NCBI GenBank assembly: GCA_005877525.1
Contig: VBON01000037.1
Coordinates: forward strand, 1 to 9,125
Length of the DNA stretch: 9,125 bases
Source: Nitrospirota bacterium
GTDB taxonomy: Bacteria; Nitrospirota; Nitrospiria; Nitrospirales; NS-4
Direction of reading: 5' to 3'
Every line of letters starts with the position of its first letter. Position 1 is the stretch's first letter. Both the position numbers and the translations under genes were made by a program. The notes below the pieces were generated by a model. That model was not told the origin of the DNA. It did not search any database and saw only the letters and a program-made list of their open reading frames with translations. Below are positions 1 through 6,539 of this stretch, in pieces.

Positions 1-1579
1 ATCGGGAATAGTCATGCCGTCGCAAATGATAGGTCCAGGTCTCATCATCGACGCCCTCTGCCAACTGCGTGAAGAGCAGCAGGTTTTGAGCCCGCAAGTT
101 GAGCCTGTGCTCGGGTCCCCGAAAATAGAAGCTACGCGCTTCCCCCAGATCCCCCTCGGCATATTTTCGCCGATGCCGCAAACCCTCGGTTTGGGAGGGA
201 GCGGTCCGAAACCGTTTGAGCGGGCCTGCATCCGTGAGGGACCAGAAAAGCGCTTCTCCGGGTTGAAAAGGCTCCAGCGGGGAAGAAAGCGTGGGGGACT
301 TGCGATGCAGAAGCTCGCCGGCCTCCCGCAGGGTGGCTTCGGGGTTATCACCGATCGCGATAACCGTCTCCACAGAAGTCACGGCCGGCAATGCCAGTTG
401 ATTCGGATGAACTGTGATGAAGAGGGTTTGCACGAGTTCCTGCGGAAGAGTCAGCGATGCCGGCCTCCAATTGGCGGGGAGGAGATGATGGGCCTCATCT
501 ATTACCAGCCAATGCGGCCGTCCTGTCCGCGCCCGAAGTTCCTGGAGCCGCGACAGCAGCGTCAGGAAAAACCCGGGCCGGTCCTGTAATGAAAGGCCGA
601 CAAGATTGACGATCGCATTGGCCGTCGGAGTTTTCAGCACCTGGAGGGCTTCTTCGACGCTCGGCGCACGCTGACTGTTGCCAAGTACCACGGCCGGCTG
701 GAAATGTTCGTAGTCTCCCTCCGGATCAATAACGCAAAACTGATAGCGGTGCTCGGCCAAGCGCTCGAGGATACCCGTCGCTAGCGTGGACTTGCCGCTG
801 CCCGAAGTTCCGGCGAGCAGGATGTTCGGGCCATACGGGGACATTGTGAGATCAGCCCCGTTCTCCTGCTTCCCCAACAGGATATGATGGCGCGTGAGGC
901 GCAGGTCGGCATCCCGCAAGTCCCGGTCGATCAATGCCTCTATGACTTCGATGACACCGGCGCCGTGATGCCCCGCCGTGACCAGGTCGACAGACTCCTT
1001 CACGGTAGGCAGCGCATTGGCAACCGCCGCCGAACACTCACAGAGCCGCAAGAAAGCATGATCGTTCTCAGCGTCACCGATGCCCACCACGTTATGGGAG
1101 GTTAATTCCATTTCCGAAAGCGCTCGCGAAAGCCCCGTGGCTTTATTGATCCCCGAGGGTAGCACCATGACCGCGCCCTTGTTAAAAATGACCTGCGACT
1201 CGAGCCCTAGATCCCGAATCGTCGCCAGCACCGTTGTCTCGTGGGGATGCCAGGTGGCCACGATTACCCGGCCGACGGATATCGGTACCGCACGCGCTTT
1301 AAGCTCACGGATGAATTGGGCGGAGGGAGGATCTGCTAATCGCGTTTCCGCATGGGCGCTTGGTTGATAGAGGAGCGCCCCATTCTCCGCGACAACCCAC
1401 TCGCACAGATCCAGCTCCGGAAAGACCGAAATGAGCTCCTCCAATTGCCGCCCGGTGACCAGAATGACCTTGCGGCCGGACGCTCGGAGGCGTTGCAGCG
1501 CCGGCACTGCCGCGTCGGACACCCGCCCGTCGGAGGCCAGGGTGCCGTCGTAATCACATGCGAGCGCGAGATAGCGCAT
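1..1579 (-). CDS. HAD-IIB phosphatase fused to HerA/DUF87-like P-loop ATPase (3' end outside window)
   Basis: The reading frame starts at an ATG at 1579 (AGGAG four bases upstream) and stays open for 526 codons to the left edge, so the C-terminus is missing. Residues 1 to about 215 form a HAD-superfamily hydrolase: motif I is DYDGT (D9, D11), motif II is LVTGR (T42), the motif III lysine is probably K146 in GINKATGL, and motif IV is GDAEND (168-173). The order and cap position fit the HAD-IIB (Cof/sugar-phosphatase) type. Residues from about 225 form a P-loop ATPase: Walker A GTSGSGKS (257-264), IDPEGDY (284-290) as in HerA/VirB4-like proteins, and Walker B LVIDEAHH (D361, E362). A conserved-looking tail with NLRAQNLLLFTQLAEGVDD follows. 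Phosphatase plus ATPase activity is expected from the motifs; the substrate is unknown. It lies 52 bp after glgX on the same strand with no clear terminator between, so co-transcription is likely and a sugar phosphate is a reasonable but unproven substrate. Confidence 0.88.
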   Translation of the reverse strand, partial: MRYLALACDYDGTLASDGRVSDAAVPALQRLRASGRKVILVTGRQLEELISVFPELDLCEWVVAENGALLYQPSAHAETRLADPPSAQFIRELKARAVPISVGRVIVATWHPHETTVLATIRDLGLESQVIFNKGAVMVLPSGINKATGLSRALSEMELTSHNVVGIGDAENDHAFLRLCECSAAVANALPTVKESVDLVTAGHHGAGVIEVIEALIDRDLRDADLRLTRHHILLGKQENGADLTMSPYGPNILLAGTSGSGKSTLATGILERLAEHRYQFCVIDPEGDYEHFQPAVVLGNSQRAPSVEEALQVLKTPTANAIVNLVGLSLQDRPGFFLTLLSRLQELRARTGRPHWLVIDEAHHLLPANWRPASLTLPQELVQTLFITVHPNQLALPAVTSVETVIAIGDNPEATLREAGELLHRKSPTLSSPLEPFQPGEALFWSLTDAGPLKRFRTAPSQTEGLRHRRKYAEGDLGEARSFYFRGPEHRLNLRAQNLLLFTQLAEGVDDETWTYHLRRHDYSR

Positions 1580-1631
1580 GAGTCTCCTGCAACGCCCGAG
1601 GAACATTGCCAAGACCGGCACGAGATGTTGA

Positions 1632-3782
1632 CTAGGTCGGGAACTTTTTTTCTTTCACAAGCAGACGAAGAACGGCTAACGAACGGGCCTCCAATTGATA
1701 GGGCTGCCCGCCCTTGAAAATCGAACCCCGCTTTTTGCTGCTGTCTGCCGCAGTGTCCAGAACACCTTCCCACCGCACACCGCGCCGATGCGCTGGCAAT
1801 ACAAAGGTTACGCATTCGTGATGCGCATTCATCAGTACGAGAAAGGTGTCATCGAAAATCGGGTGGCCCTTCCCGTCCATCTCCTCAATAGCGTCCCCGG
1901 CTAACCGCATGCCGAAGTAGCGCACGGAGCCCGTTGTCCATTCTTCTTCCGTCATCTCTTTGCCATCGGGGCGGAGCCAGGCAATGTCCTTGACCGCGGA
2001 ACCATGCAGCCGGCTCCCCTGAAAAAACCGGCGCCGGCGAAAAACCGGATGGGCGCGCCTGAGCGCGATCAGGTCTCGCGTGAAGTTCAGCAAGACATGT
2101 GTCTGACGGGTGAATTTCCAATCAAACCACGTCAGTTCGTTGTCTTGACAATAGGCATTGTTGTTCCCTCGCTGGGTGCGGCTGATCTCGTCGCCGCCGC
2201 AGAGCATCGGGACACCCTGAGACAGGAGCATCGTCACCAGCATATTCCGTTTCTGTCTCTCACGCAGCTCATTGATGGCCGGATCGTCCGTCGGTCCTTC
2301 CACGCCGTAATTACAACTGAAATTGTCGTCGGTGCCGTCGCGGTTCTCCTCGCCGTTCGCCTCGTTGTGCTTCTGGTTGTAGGAAACCAGGTCGTTGAGC
2401 GTAAACCCGTCATGTGCGGTGACAAAATTGATGCTGGCGTGCGGGCGGCGCCCGCCAGGCTCGTATAGATCGCTGCTGCCGGTCAATCGATAGGCCACTT
2501 CCGCGACCTGGCCGCCGTCCCCCCGCCAATAACGTCGAACCGTGTCTCGGTACTTTCCATTCCACTCCGCCCACCCGGCCGGAAAATTTCCCACTTGATA
2601 GCCGCCTTCACCGAGGTCCCATGGTTCGGCGATGAGCTTGACTTCCGACAAGACGGGATCCTGCTGGATCGTATCGAAGAAGGCGCTCAAACGGTCCACG
2701 CTGTGAAGCTCCCGCGCCAGGCTGGACGCCAGATCGAATCGAAACCCGTCGACGTGCATGTCGGTGACCCAATAGCGCAAGCTGTCCATAATCAATTGCA
2801 GTGTCCGCGGGTGCCTGACATTGAGGGTGTTACCCGTTCCTGTATAGTCCATGTAGTAGCGATATTTGTCGCCGCCCAGCCGGTAATACACGGCATTATC
2901 GATGCCGCGAAATGAGAGCGTTGGACCCAGCTGATTGCCTTCGCCGGTATGGTTGTAAACAACGTCGAGGATCACCTCGATGCCTGCGCTGTGAAGGGTC
3001 TTGACCATCGTTTTGAATTCATTCACATGATCTCCCCGATACGTCGAAACCCCGTACCCGTTATCCGGTGCGAAAAACCCGATGCTGTTATAACCCCAAT
3101 AGTTCGTAAGACCGCGTTCCTGTAAATGCTGGTCGCGCACGAAATAATGGACGGGCAAGAGCTCGACAGCGGTGACACCGAGCGTCCGCAGATAGTCGAT
3201 CGACGCCGGCGTCGCGAGCCCCGCGTATGTGCCCCGCAAGTTCTCCGAGACATCGGGCTGGCGGAAGGTGAATCCCTTGACATGCAGCTCATAGATCACG
3301 GTCCTATCCCATGGCGTTCTTAGCAGCCGGTCATCACCCCAGGTAAAGGCCTGTTCGATCACCACGGACTTAGGAACGCTGGCGGCATTATCGCGGTCAT
3401 CTTTTGAAAGGTCTGCCGAGGGATCTCCGATCCGGTACCCGAACATGGCATCCGACCACTCGATGCTCCCTGAGAGAGCCTTCGCATAGGGATCGATCAG
3501 TAGCTTCGCCGAGTTGAACCGCTGGCCCGCTTCGGGCTCGTATGGACCGGACACCCGATACCCGTATAATTGGCCAGGCCGCACTTCCGGCAGATACACG
3601 TGCCAAACCTGGTCGGTCCGCTCTTCGACCGCAATGCGGTGCGACTCCTTCTCCGCGCGAGCGTGCTCGAACAGGCACAGATCGACGCCGGTCGCATTTT
3701 CCGAGAAAAGCGAGAAGTTCACACCCTCTCCATCCCACGTAGCCCCAAGGGGATAGGAACGTCCAGGCCAAATTCTCATCAT
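1632..3782 (-). CDS. glgX: Glycogen debranching enzyme GlgX (GH13 isoamylase type)
   Basis: This gene encodes a 716-residue cytoplasmic alpha-1,6-glucosidase that removes branches from glycogen or limit dextrin during glucan breakdown. The N-terminal part (residues 1 to about 150) has the CBM48-like pattern seen in GlgX/TreX proteins (YPLGATWDGEGVNFSLFS). The GH13 barrel follows with all catalytic regions intact: region I DVVYNH (273-278), region II DGFRFDLA with nucleophile D350, region III IAEPWD with acid/base E386, and region IV TAHDG with H457-D458. The length is normal for the family. I chose the ATG at 3782 because AAGGA lies seven bases upstream; an in-frame ATG nine codons earlier (3809) has no such site, and the adjacent ATG at 3779 is also possible. 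The gene is followed after 52 bp by the HAD-ATPase gene and is preceded by a putative extended -10 promoter. TreX-like isoamylase activity on other alpha-glucans cannot be excluded. Confidence 0.96.
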   Translation of the reverse strand: MMRIWPGRSYPLGATWDGEGVNFSLFSENATGVDLCLFEHARAEKESHRIAVEERTDQVWHVYLPEVRPGQLYGYRVSGPYEPEAGQRFNSAKLLIDPYAKALSGSIEWSDAMFGYRIGDPSADLSKDDRDNAASVPKSVVIEQAFTWGDDRLLRTPWDRTVIYELHVKGFTFRQPDVSENLRGTYAGLATPASIDYLRTLGVTAVELLPVHYFVRDQHLQERGLTNYWGYNSIGFFAPDNGYGVSTYRGDHVNEFKTMVKTLHSAGIEVILDVVYNHTGEGNQLGPTLSFRGIDNAVYYRLGGDKYRYYMDYTGTGNTLNVRHPRTLQLIMDSLRYWVTDMHVDGFRFDLASSLARELHSVDRLSAFFDTIQQDPVLSEVKLIAEPWDLGEGGYQVGNFPAGWAEWNGKYRDTVRRYWRGDGGQVAEVAYRLTGSSDLYEPGGRRPHASINFVTAHDGFTLNDLVSYNQKHNEANGEENRDGTDDNFSCNYGVEGPTDDPAINELRERQKRNMLVTMLLSQGVPMLCGGDEISRTQRGNNNAYCQDNELTWFDWKFTRQTHVLLNFTRDLIALRRAHPVFRRRRFFQGSRLHGSAVKDIAWLRPDGKEMTEEEWTTGSVRYFGMRLAGDAIEEMDGKGHPIFDDTFLVLMNAHHECVTFVLPAHRRGVRWEGVLDTAADSSKKRGSIFKGGQPYQLEARSLAVLRLLVKEKKFPT

Positions 3783-3840
3783 GACAAAATCCTTCCCGCC
3801 GCAATGCACGTCATGGACAGGTTATCCGCTCGATCGTGTC

Positions 3841-3866
3841 AGTATAGCAAAGTAGACCTGCCTCAA
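3841..3866 (-). promoter_or_regulatory. Putative sigma-70 promoter of glgX (extended -10)
   Basis: On the minus strand TGC-TATACT (3849-3841) is a good extended -10 element with five of six matches to TATAAT. A TTGAGG hexamer at 3866-3861 could act as -35, but its 14-bp spacer is too short, so the extended -10 would carry the promoter. It would give a leader of about 50 nt before the glgX ATG. The neighbouring plus-strand gene must have its own divergent promoter in about 3850-3963, where I see no convincing hexamer pair. Confidence 0.5.
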
Positions 3867-3963
3867 GCCGACAGTACTATTACGCTTTTGTAGCGGTGGA
3901 CATGGGTTGAGCATTTCTGAAACATTAGTGTTCTCAGATCTGCAAACCAGAGTTCTACGCCTT

Positions 3964-4398
3964 ATGAGACGTTCCATCTTCCTGGTCGGGATTCTCAGCG
4001 CGGCGCTGTCTGCCTCATGCACGTCAGTCCGCATTCCAGCACCCGCTTCTACCCCTCCAATCATGGACCAGATCGATCTTAGCGGCGAGTGGGAATTCCA
4101 GGATGAGGGCACCGCCCAGAGGATTGCTCTCGACGACAAAGGCAACGGCAGTTACGCCTGGCAAAACGGACATATCGTGACGACATCGGTCTCCAGCGGC
4201 CGCTGGGAAGGTAACTGGTACCAGGAGGGAAACGATCGCGAGGGCGGCTTTGAAGTGCTGCTCTCCGGCGATGGAGGGGAAGCGAACGGCACCTGGTGGT
4301 ATACGCGCATTGGGACTCGTAACATCCCGCCTCGCGAGCAGGGCGGAAGTTTTCGGCTCAAGCGACTTGCCCCGGCCACCCTTCGACCCGGTTCGTAG
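3964..4398 (+). CDS. Small exported protein, probable lipoprotein of unknown function
   Basis: The ORF encodes 144 residues from the ATG at 3964. The N-terminus is a typical signal peptide: two arginines (MRRS), a hydrophobic core (IFLVGILSAAL), then a cysteine at residue 19. The lipobox SAS-C has Ser rather than Leu at -3, so lipidation is likely but not certain. A proline-rich linker follows, then about 100 residues rich in aromatic and glycine residues (LSGEWEF, GRWEGNWYQEG, ANGTWWYTR). The recurring G-x-W pattern suggests an antiparallel beta-sheet or small barrel; I do not recognise a named family. An in-frame TTG at 3907 would add 19 residues ahead of the signal peptide, which argues against that start. 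No strong Shine-Dalgarno is visible before 3964. The gene diverges from glgX and converges on the LuxR gene at 4517. Its location in the cell envelope is inferred; its role is unknown. Confidence 0.75.
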   Translation: MRRSIFLVGILSAALSASCTSVRIPAPASTPPIMDQIDLSGEWEFQDEGTAQRIALDDKGNGSYAWQNGHIVTTSVSSGRWEGNWYQEGNDREGGFEVLLSGDGGEANGTWWYTRIGTRNIPPREQGGSFRLKRLAPATLRPGS

Positions 4399-4426
4399 GA
4401 GTCTGTCCTCTTTGAGGAGGCACTCC
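4398..4426 (+). terminator. Hairpin at the stop codon of the exported-protein gene
   Basis: GGAGT (4398-4402) pairs with ACTCC (4422-4426), and inside it TCCTC (4406-4410) pairs with GAGGA (4414-4418) across a TTT loop, leaving a 3x3 internal loop. It begins at the last base of the TAG stop and lies between convergent genes, which suits a terminator. There is no T-run on either side, so a Rho-independent mechanism is doubtful. Confidence 0.4.
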
Positions 4427-4460
4427 GAACTCACTCCTTACGGCAATATCGACAGATGCA

Positions 4461-4483
4461 GCTCCGACACAGTACAACGGAGC
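4461..4483 (-). terminator. Possible terminator hairpin downstream of the first LuxR gene
   Basis: GCTCCG (4461-4466) and CGGAGC (4478-4483) form a perfect 6-bp stem with an 11-nt loop, about 35 bases past the LuxR stop codon in the convergent intergenic gap. No T-run follows, so this is a structural guess only. Confidence 0.3.
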
Positions 4484-4516
4484 CTGGACGAGTAAAGCGC
4501 GCCGCACCCCTCACCG

Positions 4517-5185
4517 TTACAGACGAATGACCTGCACAAGAATCCCGGTGCGAGTGGTCGTCTTCGTCTTCGCCATAATGTGTTTAATGTGCTCCTTAAT
4601 GGTCTGCTCGGTGACACCCAGCTCGTTCGCAATCTCTTTGTTAGTCCAGCCTTTAAGCAGATTCTGGACAACCATGATCTCCCGGTCGGTCAGGCGAAAG
4701 ACATCTTTGAGATGCCCCACGGAGGGTCGGGGGCGACGGCCGATCTCCTCTACGGTCACTAAAATCCGGGATTGCTGCAGACCAAGACGATCCGGCAAAC
4801 CCAGTCCGGAAAGTAATAATTGCCGGCCGGCTATCTCGAGAACGCGCTTCAGACGAAATTGCTCCCAGTCTTTCGGCTCGGTGCGGACCTGAAGGAGTTT
4901 ATTGATCTCCCTATAGAGTTCCTGAACCGGCGCCGGCGGTGTCTTAGCGGTATTGGCGCCGTTTTTATCCACTTCAGCAAACAGCTCCCAGGCCCGTCGG
5001 TCAGTGTACAGTAAGTGACCCGACATACTCAGGATGAAGATACCGGCGCCTGCCCGCTGCTCGGCAATGCTTTCCGTCAAGGCCAACGAGGTCTCATCGC
5101 TAGACATGTTCGGATCGTCGCCCTCTGCCTCGAAATTTGTTTTTTGCCGACTCTGAACGCTGACCGCTATCATGCCACCTACCAT
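4517..5185 (-). CDS. LuxR/GerE-type transcriptional regulator with PAS-like N-terminus (paralogue A)
   Basis: The protein has 222 residues. The C-terminal 64 residues (159-222) are a GerE-type helix-turn-helix: FRLTDREIMVVQNLLKGWTN carries the conserved T-x-R-E, and NKEIANELGVTEQTIKEHI gives the scaffold and recognition helices. The N-terminal half lacks a response-regulator receiver domain. The stretch from about residue 47 (GAGIFILSMSGHLLYTDRRA) resembles the start of a PAS fold, so it probably senses a ligand or partner rather than a phosphoryl group; that is inference. The start at 5185 is well supported by AAAGGAGG seven bases upstream (5192-5199). It is the second of two tandem paralogues: its HTH shares 54 of 64 residues with the neighbour at 5433-6119, while the sensor parts are much less alike. 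A 247-bp gap containing its own putative promoter separates the two. Its target genes are unknown. Confidence 0.9.
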   Translation of the reverse strand: MVGGMIAVSVQSRQKTNFEAEGDDPNMSSDETSLALTESIAEQRAGAGIFILSMSGHLLYTDRRAWELFAEVDKNGANTAKTPPAPVQELYREINKLLQVRTEPKDWEQFRLKRVLEIAGRQLLLSGLGLPDRLGLQQSRILVTVEEIGRRPRPSVGHLKDVFRLTDREIMVVQNLLKGWTNKEIANELGVTEQTIKEHIKHIMAKTKTTTRTGILVQVIRL

Positions 5186-5226
5186 AATGACCCTCCTTTA
5201 ATAGCTGTCGTTGTCGACCTCCCCAA
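5179..5226 (-). promoter_or_regulatory. Leader of LuxR A with a second Shine-Dalgarno and a 15-codon overlapping mini-ORF
   Basis: Between the putative promoter and the LuxR ATG the leader carries a near-perfect TTAGGAGG (5238-5231), four bases before a TTG at 5226. From that TTG 15 codons run to a TAG (5181-5179) that overlaps the first codons of the LuxR gene (ATGGTAG). The LuxR ATG has its own AAAGGAGG inside this mini-ORF. This could be a translationally coupled leader peptide or a purine-rich coincidence; the peptide (GRSTTTAIKGGSLW after the start) has no recognisable feature. Confidence 0.25.
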
Positions 5227-5252
5227 TTCTCCTCCTAAGGAAACCATCCGCG

Positions 5253-5281
5253 TTGATAGCAATTAGCAAGAACCCTTGCAA
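5253..5281 (-). promoter_or_regulatory. Putative promoter of LuxR A with a direct repeat in the spacer
   Basis: On the minus strand TTGCAA (5281-5276) and TATCAA (5258-5253) are separated by exactly 17 bp, and the -10 is preceded by TGC, giving an extended -10 (TTGCTATCAA). Each hexamer matches four of six consensus bases. The spacer and -10 contain a direct repeat TTGCTA-A-TTGCTA (5269-5257) that could be an operator half-site pair. The predicted leader is about 60 nt. Confidence 0.45.
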
Positions 5282-5432
5282 CAGACAACGGACAAATTTC
5301 AGGACGGAAAGAAGAAAATGTCGGGATCATGCACGGCGATCGCTTCTTATGAAGCTGTAAAAAACTGGTGGTGGGCGACCTATGCGGTTTAGAGGCCGTT
5401 AGAGATAAGAAAGACCCTAGGAAAAGATGACG
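5282..5432. other. Intergenic gap between the two LuxR genes
   Basis: No ORF with a credible start lies here. A small perfect hairpin, GCTTC-TTAT-GAAGC (5342-5355), is the only structure I see. It sits about 80 bases past the stop of LuxR B and could be a weak terminator, but no T-run follows on the minus strand. Confidence 0.4.
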
Positions 5433-6119
5433 TCAAAGGCGCAGAACTTGCACGAGAATACCGGTGCGGGTGGTCGTCCTGGTCTTCGTCATGATGTGCT
5501 TGATGTGCTCTTTCACAGTCTGTTCGGTGACCCCAAGCTCCTTGGCGATATCCTTGTTCGTCCAGCCTTTCAAGAGATTCTGAACAACCGTCACCTCGCG
5601 GTCAGTCAAGCGAAAGATGTCTTTGACCTGATCTATGATGGCTCCCTGAGGGCGACCCATCCCATCCATGGTGATGAGAATCCTTGATTGCTGTGAGCAA
5701 TGCCGGTCCGGCAGGCCAAGACCGCATAACAGGATCGGGCGGTTCGGGCTTCCGATCAGCCGCTTGATACGGATCTGTTCCCAGTCTCTCGCATCGGTCC
5801 AGATCTGGAGGAGATTACTGACCTCCCGGCAGAGTTCCACAATGCAGAACGGAAGTCCATCTGCAGTCCTGCCGTCATCTTTGTTAATTGCGGCACAAAG
5901 ATCCCAGGCTCGGTGATCCTTGTAGAGCAGTTGCATCGAAGGGGTCAGAATCAAAATGCCAGGACCGATTCGCTTCCCGGCAATGCTTTCGTCGGTCACA
6001 TCGGAGGAGCAATCTGGAGAAACTCTTTCCATCTCCGGAGCCTGTTTTCCCTGGATCACTTCTTTTGCCGGCCCGTTGGCGTGCGCCGTGCGAATTGTCA
6101 CGGAGATCACGCCGGCCAT
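5433..6119 (-). CDS. LuxR/GerE-type transcriptional regulator with PAS-like N-terminus (paralogue B)
   Basis: The protein has 228 residues with the same architecture as paralogue A downstream. The C-terminal 64 residues (165-228) are the GerE HTH (FRLTDREVTVVQNLLKGWTN, then NKDIAKELGVTEQTVKEHI). The ten differences from paralogue A in this domain are mostly conservative. The N-terminal half has a PAS-like opening (GPGILILTPSMQLLYKDHRA) but has diverged strongly, including an extra cysteine-containing segment, so the two proteins probably bind overlapping sites while responding to different inputs. That split is inference. The ATG at 6119 has AAGGA eleven bases upstream (6135-6131), a long spacing; it is supported because the first residues (MAGVISVTI) align with those of paralogue A (MVGGMIAVSV). 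No receiver domain is present. Confidence 0.9.
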   Translation of the reverse strand: MAGVISVTIRTAHANGPAKEVIQGKQAPEMERVSPDCSSDVTDESIAGKRIGPGILILTPSMQLLYKDHRAWDLCAAINKDDGRTADGLPFCIVELCREVSNLLQIWTDARDWEQIRIKRLIGSPNRPILLCGLGLPDRHCSQQSRILITMDGMGRPQGAIIDQVKDIFRLTDREVTVVQNLLKGWTNKDIAKELGVTEQTVKEHIKHIMTKTRTTTRTGILVQVLRL

Positions 6120-6220
6120 CGTTGAATTTGTCCTTATAAGCAGATGTTGAGCTGTACTCGGAAGCCCTTTTTTTACGTAATCAGGATCACCTATATACAG
6201 CTATCGAATGCTTAAGGAAA

Positions 6221-6238
6221 GCCCTACGTTGGTAGGGC
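6221..6238. repeat. Perfect hairpin GCCCTAC-GTTG-GTAGGGC
   Basis: A 7-bp perfect inverted repeat with a four-base loop lies about 100 bp upstream of LuxR B. On the minus strand it is followed by TTTCCTT, so it could end transcription coming from the right. It could equally be a protein-binding palindrome upstream of LuxR B. It shares the CTAC...GTAG core with the hairpin at 6418-6435. Confidence 0.5.
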
Positions 6239-6351
6239 ATGCGCATCCATGACGAACAACAGGCGCCAACGGATAACAATAGACCCTTTCCGGAAGGAAC
6301 GCTCCTTCAAGTTTCCCTGCCAGATCAAAAGTAACGGCGACAGCCTGGCTA

Positions 6352-6444
6352 TCAATTTGCGCCTTCCCCTGCCCCCAGCGGTAAAAATCGTGTACTCGGA
6401 GATTTTCGAGAACAGCCCACTACCTCGCGGTAGTGCCCTTTCAT
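6352..6444 (-). CDS. Possible 30-residue small protein with a start-proximal hairpin
   Basis: A GGGAGG (6457-6452) lies seven bases before the ATG at 6444 (a second ATG at 6447 is adjacent), and 30 codons run to a TGA at 6352-6354. The product begins MKGHYREVVGCSRKSP, is basic, and has no hydrophobic segment or known motif. Codons 4-9 coincide with the hairpin at 6418-6435, so the beginning of the reading frame can fold. The Shine-Dalgarno is the main support; there is no evidence of conservation, and it may be chance. Confidence 0.22.
   Translation of the reverse strand: MKGHYREVVGCSRKSPSTRFLPLGAGEGAN
6418..6435. repeat. Perfect hairpin CACTACC-TCGC-GGTAGTG
   Basis: A 7-bp perfect inverted repeat with a four-base loop. 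It sits about 10 bases inside the possible small ORF and has the same stem length, loop length and CTAC/GTAG core as the hairpin at 6221-6238, about 180 bp away. Confidence 0.5.
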
Positions 6445-6509
6445 CATGAGACCTCCCGCTATCCACATGCATTGCTTCTTTGGCTGATGGGTGTGAGGAA
6501 CCTCGTAGG

Positions 6510-6524
6510 AGCAGGCAAGCTGCT
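6510..6524 (-). terminator. Hairpin downstream of the multi-HTH gene
   Basis: AGCAG (6510-6514) pairs with CTGCT (6520-6524) over a five-base loop, extendable by one G-T pair. It begins about 15 bases after the stop codon at 6540, a typical terminator position, but the stem is short and no T-run follows. Confidence 0.3.
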
Positions 6525-6539
6525 TGGAATGGCTTGATT

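Larger units (their letters stand above)
6120..6539. other. 420-bp intergenic region without a convincing large gene
   Basis: Both strands carry ORFs of 66-82 codons here, but none shows a recognisable domain or a good ribosome binding site. The region holds the upstream part of LuxR B (a weak TATATA at 6192-6197 on the minus strand is a possible -10 with no good -35), two perfect 7-bp hairpins (6221-6238 and 6418-6435), a third hairpin just after the neighbouring gene (6510-6524), and a possible 30-codon ORF (6352-6444). Confidence 0.6.

Noticed and set aside
14..589. 191-codon plus-strand ORF
   Set aside because: It lies antisense within the HAD-ATPase gene, whose catalytic motifs are on the minus strand, and shows no domain.
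2004..2468. 154-codon plus-strand ORF inside glgX
   Set aside because: Antisense shadow of a strongly conserved GH13 gene; no recognisable protein features.
3907..3963. TTG start adding 19 residues to the exported protein
   Set aside because: It would bury the signal peptide behind a polar extension; the ATG at 3964 gives a normal N-terminus.
4024..4434. 136-codon minus-strand ORF opposite the exported-protein gene
   Set aside because: The plus-strand frame has a clear signal peptide; the opposite frame has no domain and no good ribosome binding site.
6224..6472. 82-codon minus-strand and 66-codon plus-strand ORFs in the 6120-6539 gap
   Set aside because: No ribosome binding site of note, no motif, and low-complexity basic composition; the shorter frame at 6352-6444 has the better start signal.
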